A DNA stretch of 64,000 bases from Hymenobacter sp. CRA2. Its GTDB lineage: Bacteria > Bacteroidota > Bacteroidia > Cytophagales > Hymenobacteraceae. The position numbers were made by a program, and so were the translations under genes. Shown here piece by piece: positions 1-6,526 of the stretch (the stretch's first letter is position 1; every line of letters begins with the position of its first letter). The stretch covers positions 62,001 through 126,000 of the forward strand of contig NZ_MVBC01000011.1 of assembly GCF_002007105.1 (NCBI RefSeq), written 5' to 3'. The notes under the pieces were generated by a model that was not told where the DNA came from, made no database searches, and saw nothing but the letters and a program-made list of their open reading frames with translations.

Positions 1-300
1 AACGTGGGCATCGGTACCAACAACCCCCAGCGCACCCTCGACGTGAACGGCACCATCCGCCAAACCACCTACTCCCAAAACCTGAACCTGGGCGCCGGCA
101 TCCAGGGCCACTTCCCCTGGACGCACAACCTGGGCTACAAGCCTAACCTGATGTTGAGCGTCGAGGACTCCGGGAACGGAGGCGCGGGCATGTACATCAC
201 CCTCAGCTACGAGCACGTCGACAACAACGTGACCAATATCTGGGTCCGTAACACCGGATCCGCGGCCACCTTTCGCGTCCGCTGGATTCGCGTCGATTAA
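1..300 (+). CDS. C-terminal part of a surface or tail-fibre-like protein (5' end outside window)
   Basis: The open frame enters from the left edge and ends with TAA at 298-300, so only about 99 C-terminal residues are seen. The first residues, VGIGTNNPQRTLDVNG, match the motif that recurs in long Bacteroidota surface proteins and phage-tail-like proteins just before a C-terminal domain. The rest is rich in Gly, Asn and aromatic residues (GYKPNLMLSVED, WVRNTGSAATFRVRWIRVD) and looks like a beta-rich end domain. There is no T9SS sorting domain and no S74-type autoprotease. The GTG at position 4 is an internal Val, not a credible start. The parent gene's function cannot be told from this fragment. 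Confidence 0.6.
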   Translation, partial: NVGIGTNNPQRTLDVNGTIRQTTYSQNLNLGAGIQGHFPWTHNLGYKPNLMLSVEDSGNGGAGMYITLSYEHVDNNVTNIWVRNTGSAATFRVRWIRVD

Positions 301-567
301 GAGCCGTTCCGGAAAGCCGCCTGAAAGGGCAAAAACGCCGTCATGCTCCATCTGGCGTCCGCGAAGTCGAACCGAAGGAAGGCGTAGCCAAGCATCTCTA
401 CCACGTCGTCTGGCTCCCCCTCTCCTTTTCGGAGCGGGAGATGAGGCGCAACGAAGCGCGGACGCCCGATGAGCATAACGGTCTGGGTTTGCCGGCTACG
501 CACCAAGCGGCTACTGGCTTTCGGCGGTCCGGCCCAGCGGGGCTGATGCCCAAGCGGCGAACCAGCT
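301..567. other. Intergenic stretch with decayed repeat-like sequence
   Basis: I see no convincing gene here. The stretch contains CGTCATGCTCC near 339 and AAGCATCTCTACC near 390, which resemble worn ends of the intergenic repeats seen elsewhere in the window. A small hairpin with a TTTT loop lies at about 414-440. It is read as degraded repeat DNA, by inference only. Confidence 0.3.
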
Positions 568-629
568 GCCCCACGACCAACGCGCCCCACCTGGTTGAGG
601 AACCGGGTGGGGCGCGTTGGTCGTGGGGC
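568..629. terminator. Very long near-perfect hairpin
   Basis: The arms 568-591 and 606-629 are exact reverse complements (24 bp). The stem continues through a G-T wobble and four more pairs to a GAGG loop at 597-600, giving about 29 bp. There is no T-run on either side. It lies just downstream of the minus-strand remnant that ends at 654, so it may be that gene's transcription stop. It could also be a REP-type element. Confidence 0.5.
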
Positions 630-653
630 CGGATGGGCAGCCGGAAGCCCGCC

Positions 654-1018
654 TCAGCTTGTGGCGGCCTCGGGCGCGGCCTTACCGGCCGTAGCCGCCT
701 CTGGGGCAGGCGCGTCATAAATCACGTAGCGCCGTGCCGCACCACGTCCGTTTGCACGAAGGCCGACTTGCCGGCCTCGCAGAGGGCCGCCAACTCGTCG
801 TACAGGGCGTTGCCGGCCGTCAGGCGCTGCTGCGTGGCCGTAACCGCCGCCGATTCGGCGTCGTGCTGCTTGCCCACGGCCGCGAGCAGAGCCGCGTTCT
901 GCGCTTCGAGCTGATCCAGCAGCGAAGCCGTCAGGCCCTTGGCCGCGTAGGTGGCCAAGCCGGCCCGGCCCCGCGCTACCTGGTCGTGCTGGCCCCGGCC
1001 TGCGACGGGTGGCTGCAC
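654..1018 (-). pseudogene. Remnant of an Ala-rich helical protein, frameshifted near its 3' end
   Basis: Read on the minus strand, the frame from 1018 gives a plausible helical protein (LLDQLEAQNAALL, ALYDELAALCEAGKSAF) with GC-rich third positions. It stops abruptly at 722. A one-base shift there continues as RYVIYDAPAPEAATAGKA and ends naturally at a TGA at 654-656, directly before the large hairpin. The tail therefore belongs to the same gene and a single indel has broken it. The N-terminus is also missing, because coding character fades beyond about 1000. I do not recognise the family. The alternative is a sequencing error combined with an unusual start. Confidence 0.45.
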
Positions 1019-1234
1019 GCCGTAGCGTCGGCGGCGGGCTTGGAGCTGCCGGCGTTTGGCTTGCCAGTGGCCCTGCCGGCGTTCCTGGATTTTACCAAGC
1101 AGAAGGGCGTTGAAAACAAGTCGGAGCTGAAGCGGCTATTGCGGGCCATCGGGGCGGCCAGCCCAGCGGCCTACCGCGAGCTGGCCGACTTCGTGGCCGG
1201 GGTCATGGGGCTGCCATCCGCGCACCGGCCCTGA
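986..1234 (+). pseudogene. 3' fragment of an unidentified plus-strand gene
   Basis: From about 986 the plus strand reads a coding-like sequence with GC-rich third positions: LELPAFGLPVALPAFLDFTK, then KSELKRLLRAIGAASPAAYR and ELADFVAGVMGLP, ending with TGA at 1232-1234. Upstream, this frame runs antisense to the minus-strand remnant, so its own 5' part is absent. The two fragments abut at about 985-1018. I do not recognise the family. It may be nothing more than a chance frame in a decayed region. Confidence 0.3.
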
Positions 1235-1436
1235 GGCATCGACGTGAAAATCCGGACTCTTTACTCCGGACCGGGTGAGGTATCAGCCGCCGCAAGTCCT
1301 GCTATAAAGCCCGGGGATGCCGTTTGAGCCCAAAAACCCGTACCTTGCCCGTCTTAGCGGTGCTGTACCTGATCTGTCCGCTGAGCTTTAAGGCGTGAGG
1401 CCGCTGCTCGCCCTGTCCGTTGTTGCCAACCTTCCT

Positions 1437-3167
1437 ATGACCGCTGCCTCCGCGCTGCCCCAATTACCCAAAGCCCCTACGGGCATCGATGGCCTCGATG
1501 AAATAACCAACGGCGGCTTGCCCAAGGGCCGGCCTACGCTCATCTGCGGTTCGGCCGGCTGCGGCAAGACGCTGATGAGCGTGGAGTTTCTGGTGCGCGG
1601 CATCCTGGAGCACGACGAGCCCGGCGTGCTCATGGCCTTCGAAGAAACCGCCGACGAGCTGTCTTCCAACGTCACCTCGCTGGGCATCGACCTGAAGCAG
1701 CTGGTAGCCGACAAGAAGCTGCGGCTCGACCACGTGCACGTCGACCGCTCCGAAATCGAAGAAACCGGCGAGTACGACCTGGAAGGCCTGTTTATCCGGC
1801 TGGGCTACGCCATCGACAGCATCGGGGCCAAGCGCGTGGTACTCGATACCATCGAGTCGTTGTTTTCGGGCTTCACCAACCAGGCCATTCTGCGTTCCGA
1901 AATCCGGCGCCTGTTTCGCTGGCTCAAGGACAAGGGCGTCACCACCATCATCACCGCCGAGCGGGGCGAAGGCCAGCTGACGCGCCAGGGACTGGAAGAG
2001 TACGTGTCGGACTGCGTGATTCTGCTCGACAACCGGGTCATCAACCAGATTACCACCCGCCGCCTGCGCATCGTGAAGTACCGCGGCAGCACCCACGGCA
2101 CCAACGAATACCCGTACCTGATTACCGAGGACGGCATTTCGGTGCTGCCCGTCACGAGCCTGAAGCTGGAGCACAACGTCTCCAACGATATAGTGTCGAC
2201 GGGCGTACCGGAGCTCGACGAGATGTTTACCCGTGGCGGCCTGTACCGGGGCAGCAGCGTGCTCATTACCGGCACGGCCGGCACCGCCAAAACCACGCTG
2301 GCCGCCTTCTTCGCCGCCGCCGCCTGCCGCCGCGGCGAGCGGTGCCTGTTCTTTGCCTTCGAGGAGTCGCCGCAGCAGCTGATTCGCAACATGCTGTCGG
2401 TGGGCCTGGATTTGCAACCCTTCGTGGAGCAGGGCCTGCTCTACATCGAAGCCTCGCGGCCCACGCTCAACGGGCTGGAGCAGCACCTGGTGACCATTCA
2501 CAAGCTGATCGGCCAGCACCGGCCGCAAGCCGTCGTCATCGACCCGATCAGCAACCTCGTGTCGGTGGGCAGCATCACGGAAGTGCGCGGCATGCTTACC
2601 CGCCTCATCGATTACCTGAAAGTGCAGGGTATCACGGCCCTGTTTACGGCCTTGGTAAACGGACGCAACGCCAACCAGGAAATGACCGAAGAAGGCGTCT
2701 CGTCCTTGGTGGATACCTGGCTGCATGTGCGCGACCTGGAAGGCATCGGGGAGCGAAACCGCGGCGTGAGCATCCTCAAGGCCCGCGGTATGTCCCACTC
2801 CAACCAAGTGCGCGAGTTCCTGGTCACCGACGCGGGCATCCGCCTGCTCGACGTGATTATTGGCCCGAGCGGCATCGTGACGGGGGCCAGCCGCCACACC
2901 CAGTTTTTGCAGGAGCAGTCTGTGGCCCTGGCCGCCCAGCAGGAAATCGAGCGCCGCGAGCGGGAACTGGAGCGCAAGCGCCGGGTGCTGGAAGCCACCA
3001 TTGCCAACCTGCGCACTGAGTTCGAGTCGGTGGAGGAGGAGCTGCGCTTCACCAACCGGGAAGAGGAGCGCCAGCACCAGGAACTGTCGCAGGCCCGCCG
3101 CCAAATTGCCGCCGGCCACGGCGCGCGTTCGGCCAACAATTCGGCCGCCGCGCCTACCAATTCGTAA
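1437..3167 (+). CDS. kaiC: KaiC-like RecA-fold ATPase / autokinase
   Basis: This 576-residue protein has the double RecA-fold layout of the cyanobacterial clock ATPase KaiC. CI has Walker A GSAGCGKT (residues 38-45) and the EE pair in AFEETADE. CII has Walker A GTAGTAKT (about 279-286) and FAFEESPQQ. The CII segment GVSSLVDTWLHV aligns with the region of the KaiC phosphosites, with S422 and S423 in the place of the Ser/Thr pair, so autophosphorylation is plausible. After the family motif RGMSHSNQVREF comes a charged coiled-coil tail of about 85 residues (about 490 onward) that cyanobacterial KaiC lacks. The ATG at 1437 is preferred; a GTG at 1395 would add 14 residues. It is the first gene of a kaiC-kaiB-kaiB-kinase-receiver operon. 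Confidence 0.93.
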   Translation: MTAASALPQLPKAPTGIDGLDEITNGGLPKGRPTLICGSAGCGKTLMSVEFLVRGILEHDEPGVLMAFEETADELSSNVTSLGIDLKQLVADKKLRLDHVHVDRSEIEETGEYDLEGLFIRLGYAIDSIGAKRVVLDTIESLFSGFTNQAILRSEIRRLFRWLKDKGVTTIITAERGEGQLTRQGLEEYVSDCVILLDNRVINQITTRRLRIVKYRGSTHGTNEYPYLITEDGISVLPVTSLKLEHNVSNDIVSTGVPELDEMFTRGGLYRGSSVLITGTAGTAKTTLAAFFAAAACRRGERCLFFAFEESPQQLIRNMLSVGLDLQPFVEQGLLYIEASRPTLNGLEQHLVTIHKLIGQHRPQAVVIDPISNLVSVGSITEVRGMLTRLIDYLKVQGITALFTALVNGRNANQEMTEEGVSSLVDTWLHVRDLEGIGERNRGVSILKARGMSHSNQVREFLVTDAGIRLLDVIIGPSGIVTGASRHTQFLQEQSVALAAQQEIERRERELERKRRVLEATIANLRTEFESVEEELRFTNREEERQHQELSQARRQIAAGHGARSANNSAAAPTNS

Positions 3168-3176
3168 ACGTCCAGT

Positions 3177-3494
3177 ATGGAGATGCCACTGGCCCCCACC
3201 CAATCAATCATGGACGAGGAAACATGGGAACTGCGCCTGTACGTCGCCGGTCAGACCGTCAAGTCCGTTACGGCGCTAGCTAACCTGAAAAAATACTGCG
3301 AAGAACACCTGCAGGGACGCTACCGCATCGAAATTATTGACCTGCTGGAAAACCCCCAGCTGGCCGAGGGCGACCAGATTCTGGCCATTCCGACCTTGGT
3401 GCGCAAGGTGCCTTCCCCAATCCGCAAAATCATCGGCGACCTGTCGAACCAGGAACGCGTGCTGGTGGGCTTGGACATTCGGCCGGGCCACTAG
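3177..3494 (+). CDS. kaiB: KaiB-like protein 1
   Basis: KaiB is a small thioredoxin-like protein that switches fold to bind KaiC and shifts the balance between KaiC autophosphorylation and dephosphorylation. The hallmarks are here: LRLYVAGQT at the N-terminus, [18 protein letters not shown] in the middle, and [19 protein letters not shown] at the end. The GDLS motif falls in the fold-switch region. The gene starts 9 nt after the kaiC stop. An internal ATG at 3210 gives a 94-residue protein with the usual KaiB N-terminal length and may be the real start. It is followed after 11 nt by a second kaiB. Confidence 0.92.
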   Translation: MEMPLAPTQSIMDEETWELRLYVAGQTVKSVTALANLKKYCEEHLQGRYRIEIIDLLENPQLAEGDQILAIPTLVRKVPSPIRKIIGDLSNQERVLVGLDIRPGH

Positions 3495-3505
3495 CAGCTG
3501 AGCTT

Positions 3506-3835
3506 ATGGAACCAGAGCAGGGCCAACCAGCCCCCGACGCCGAGTACGTGCTGCACCTCTACATTGCCGGTGCCACGCCCAATTCGGCCCAGGCCGTGCG
3601 CAACCTCCATGACATTTGCCAGCGCTACCTTCCCGGGCGCTGCGAAGTGCAGATTGTGGATATCTACCAGCAGCCCGAGCTGGCGCGGCAGCAGCGCATC
3701 GTGGCTGCTCCCACGCTGGTCAAGAAAGAGCCAGGCTTGATGCGTTACCTGGTGGGCGACCTATCGGACCGCCGCCGGGTGCTGAACGTGCTCGGGCTCA
3801 AGCCCGATCCTAACGACCCTTACCTCCATGACTGA
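3506..3835 (+). CDS. kaiB: KaiB-like protein 2
   Basis: This second KaiB-fold protein (109 residues) has LHLYIAGATPNSAQAVRNL, VDIYQQPELARQQRIVAAPT and LVGDLSDRRRVLNVLGL. It is clearly diverged from its neighbour: it has a Pro/Gln-rich N-terminal tail, MRYLVGDLSD instead of [10 protein letters not shown], and a C-terminal extension ending in PNDPYLHD. The stop TGA (3833-3835) lies inside the start of the kinase gene, whose ATG begins at 3828, so the two genes overlap by 8 nt and are probably translationally coupled. Two diverged KaiB proteins beside one KaiC suggest different partners or conditions, which is inference. Confidence 0.9.
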   Translation: MEPEQGQPAPDAEYVLHLYIAGATPNSAQAVRNLHDICQRYLPGRCEVQIVDIYQQPELARQQRIVAAPTLVKKEPGLMRYLVGDLSDRRRVLNVLGLKPDPNDPYLHD

Positions 3836-5552
3836 TAGCCGGCCGCTGACCGCCGCCGAACTAGCCGCGGAAAATGCCCACCTGCGTCAGCAGCTGCAGG
3901 AAGCCGAGGAGCTCATTACGGCCATTCGCACCGGCACCATCGATGCATTGGCCGTGCAGGCCCCCGGCGGGCCGCGCATTTTCACCCTCGAAGGGGCCGA
4001 CCAAAGCTACCGCACCCTCATCGAGCAGATGAACGAGGGCGCATTGCTGCTGAGCCAGAGCGGCACGGTGCTCTACTGCAACGCCTGCCTGGCTGGCCTG
4101 CTGGCTATTCCCTTGGAAAGCATGATGGGCGTGGCCTTTCACGACTTCGTGCCCCTCGACTACCACGCGTACTGGCAGGGGCTGCTGACCACGGGCTGGA
4201 GCGGCAAGAGCAAGGGCGAAATGCCCCTGATCAGCACCGATGGCCGCATGCACCCCTTTGCCGTGGCGCTGAACGTGCTCACGTTCGAGCACACGCCCGT
4301 GCTGGCCGTCATCGTCACGGACGTATCGGCCCAGCGCGAAATCAGCGACATTCAGGCCCAGGTAGCTGAGCAGAATGCCCTGCTGGAGCGCCAAAACGAA
4401 ACCCTGCGTAGCCAGGCCCAGGCCCAGCGCGAGGCTGAGCAAGCCGCCGCCGAAACCACCCGCATCCTGGAGGGCATTCCGCACATTGCCTGGACCGCCA
4501 ACCCCGAAGGCCACAATACTTACCTCAACCGCCGCTGGTTTGACTACACCGGCGAAGACGCGCAATCGAAGGCCCAGCACCAGTTCGGCGCCCTGATTCA
4601 CCCCGAGGACCTGCCGGGGGCGCTTCAGCATTGGAGCCAATGCATCGGGAGCGGGCAGGCGCTGGAAATCGAGTGCCGCATTCGAAACGCGGCAGGGGAG
4701 TACCGTTGGATGCTCGGCCGGGCCTTGCCCTCGCGCAACGAACAGGGCGAGATTATCCAGTGGATTGGGGCGTATACCGACATCCACGAGCACAAACTGG
4801 CCCAGCAGCGGGTGGCCGAGACCCAGCAGCAGCTCCGCGAAAACTACGAGCAGCTCACGCGTATCAACCGCGACCTGGACAACTTCATCTACACGGCCTC
4901 GCACGACCTGAAAGCCCCGATCAACAACATCGAGGGGCTGTTGCAGGCCTTATTGCCGGAGCTACCCGCCGAGCTGGCCGCCAGCCCGTCGGTGCAGCCC
5001 ATTCTGGCCATGATGCAGCAGTCGGTGGACCGCTTCAAGCGCACGATCGAGCATTTGACGGAGGTCATCAAGCTGCAGAAGGAGCATGAACAGCCGGCCG
5101 CACTGGTCGACATGAGCGTGGTCATTCACGAAGTAAGCCTAGACCTGGCACCCCTGATCCAGGCCACCGGCGCGCAGCTGGAGGTGAGCTTAGGCACGTG
5201 CCCGCACATCTCGTTTTCCGAGAAAAACCTGCGCAGCATTGTCTACAACCTCGTCAGCAACGCCATCAAATACCACGCGCCTAACCGGCCGCCCCGCGTG
5301 CAGGTGCGCTGCCACCACGAGGATGGTATCACGGTACTTGAGGTGCAGGATAATGGCCTGGGGCTGAATCTGGCCAATACTCAACGGTTGTTTAGCATGT
5401 TCCAGCGCTTCCACGACCACGTCGAAGGCTCCGGTATCGGGCTGTACATGGTGAAGCGCATCGTGGAAAATGCCGGCGGCCGGATCGAGGTAGCGAGTGA
5501 AATTGGTGTTGGATCAAAGTTTTCTGTCTACTTCCGCCGCGAAAACGCGTAA
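3828..5552 (+). CDS. PAS-domain sensor histidine kinase of the Kai operon
   Basis: This 574-residue protein has no membrane segments, so it is a soluble kinase. In order it has a short N-terminal coiled coil (AENAHLRQQLQEAEELI), PAS 1 (about 55-170), a coiled coil, PAS 2 (about 210-325, ending in the WIGAYTDIHEHK motif), a DHp helix with the phosphoacceptor His359 in ASHDLKAPINN, and a HATPase domain (N box NLVSNAIKYH, G1 VQDNGLGL, G2 GSGIGLYMV). Unlike cyanobacterial SasA it has no KaiB-like N-terminal domain, so any link to KaiC would be indirect. It overlaps kaiB-2 by 8 nt and is followed by a receiver gene, its probable substrate. Confidence 0.9.
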   Translation: MTDSRPLTAAELAAENAHLRQQLQEAEELITAIRTGTIDALAVQAPGGPRIFTLEGADQSYRTLIEQMNEGALLLSQSGTVLYCNACLAGLLAIPLESMMGVAFHDFVPLDYHAYWQGLLTTGWSGKSKGEMPLISTDGRMHPFAVALNVLTFEHTPVLAVIVTDVSAQREISDIQAQVAEQNALLERQNETLRSQAQAQREAEQAAAETTRILEGIPHIAWTANPEGHNTYLNRRWFDYTGEDAQSKAQHQFGALIHPEDLPGALQHWSQCIGSGQALEIECRIRNAAGEYRWMLGRALPSRNEQGEIIQWIGAYTDIHEHKLAQQRVAETQQQLRENYEQLTRINRDLDNFIYTASHDLKAPINNIEGLLQALLPELPAELAASPSVQPILAMMQQSVDRFKRTIEHLTEVIKLQKEHEQPAALVDMSVVIHEVSLDLAPLIQATGAQLEVSLGTCPHISFSEKNLRSIVYNLVSNAIKYHAPNRPPRVQVRCHHEDGITVLEVQDNGLGLNLANTQRLFSMFQRFHDHVEGSGIGLYMVKRIVENAGGRIEVASEIGVGSKFSVYFRRENA

Positions 5553-5595
5553 ACGGTCAAGCTTGCGCTATTCTCGCGTCGGCGCGTATTTCTGT

Positions 5596-6000
5596 ATGCC
5601 CAAACTTTCCCGCATCCTGCTCGTCGACGACGATCAGACGACCAACTACCTGAATCAGCTATTACTGAAGCGGCTGGATGTGGCCGAGCAGCTACAAGTG
5701 GCGCTGAACGGCCAGGAAGCCCTCAACCTGATGCAGGACTACGGCGAAACCGCGGCTACGCCGCAGCCCATGCTCGTGCTGCTCGACGTCAAAATGCCCG
5801 TCATGGACGGGTTTGAGTTCCTGCAGGCCTACGCCGAGCTGCCCGTGTCGCACCGTGAGGATGTTGTTATCGTCATGCTTACCACTTCGCTGCATCCCCA
5901 GGATGTGGAGCGTGTACAGCAGCTCAACATTGCTGGCTTCTTGAATAAGCCTCTTACATCAGAGAAAATCAACGATATTCTCCAGCAATACTTTCACTAG
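5596..6000 (+). CDS. Single-domain response regulator of the Kai operon
   Basis: This is a 134-residue CheY-like receiver without an output domain. It has the acidic pair in LVDDDQTTN, phospho-acceptor Asp64 in LLDVKMPVMDG, the conserved Thr in MLTTSLH, and Lys in FLNKPLTSEK. The start is the ATG at 5596; an in-frame upstream start at 5497 would lie inside the kinase gene and lacks family similarity. It begins 43 nt after the kinase stop and closes the operon, with a strong terminator 28 nt downstream. Without a DNA-binding domain it must act by protein contact or phosphotransfer. This receiver type (TTN, LPVSHRED) is common in Bacteroidota next to PAS kinases. Confidence 0.92.
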   Translation: MPKLSRILLVDDDQTTNYLNQLLLKRLDVAEQLQVALNGQEALNLMQDYGETAATPQPMLVLLDVKMPVMDGFEFLQAYAELPVSHREDVVIVMLTTSLHPQDVERVQQLNIAGFLNKPLTSEKINDILQQYFH

Positions 6001-6027
6001 CTGACTGGTATTGCCTCGCTGTGGGCT

Positions 6028-6068
6028 AACGGCCTCCATTGCCTTTAAAGGCAATGGAGGCCGTTTTG
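6028..6068 (+). terminator. Terminator of the Kai operon
   Basis: A perfect 19-bp stem (6028-6046 with 6047-6065, hinged at TTTAAA) is followed by TTGCTT. It lies 28 nt after the receiver gene. Confidence 0.8.
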
Positions 6069-6526
6069 CTTGGATAATTATCAAGTCTGGGTAGAACATA
6101 TTAACTGATTAATCTTTGAGCTATTCGCATACGCAGTCATTTGCTAACCTTGTTAGTATACATACTGGTTGTGACTAACATAGAGTACCTTGTACGCGGG
6201 GTGAAGATAATCTGTATCAGGAAAACGCGGATTTGACTAAAAAAATTAGGAACTTTATGGGCGCCGATGGTCTTGGCAATTGTTGTGCTCTGCCCGGCAA
6301 GCGGTATTTTTGAAGGTCGCAGGCAGGAGCGGGGCCCCAAGGCACTGTTAGCTGCAACGCTTAAGAAGTGCCACCGTTTGAGCCGGCTTTCATTTTCTCC
6401 GTAGCTTTTGCGTCCTGCCGATGAGATAGTATTACGTTTAGTCTTCGCACCAAACGCGTGCGAGACTTGTTTTGAGGAGCCTTCGGCGGTGCGTTTGCCG
6501 CCGAGGAGAGGTACAAGAACATAACC
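6069..6526. promoter_or_regulatory. Long AT-rich leader upstream of the topoisomerase gene
   Basis: This intergenic stretch of about 460 bp is much richer in A and T than its flanks. It holds TACCTTG at 6187-6193, which resembles a Bacteroidota -7 box, and a short GC hairpin (6483-6489 with 6498-6504) just before the coding start. It probably carries the promoter and a long 5' UTR. A minus-strand frame at 6137-6340 has no protein-like character. I cannot exclude a small RNA. Confidence 0.35.

Noticed and set aside
1464-3203. Long minus-strand open frame opposite kaiC
   Set aside because: It is antisense to an unmistakable KaiC and its His/Gln/Val-rich translation matches no protein. GC-rich third positions on the plus strand create such frames.
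6137-6340. Minus-strand frame in the leader of the topoisomerase gene
   Set aside because: There is no protein-like periodicity and it lies in an AT-rich leader. I left it as intergenic.
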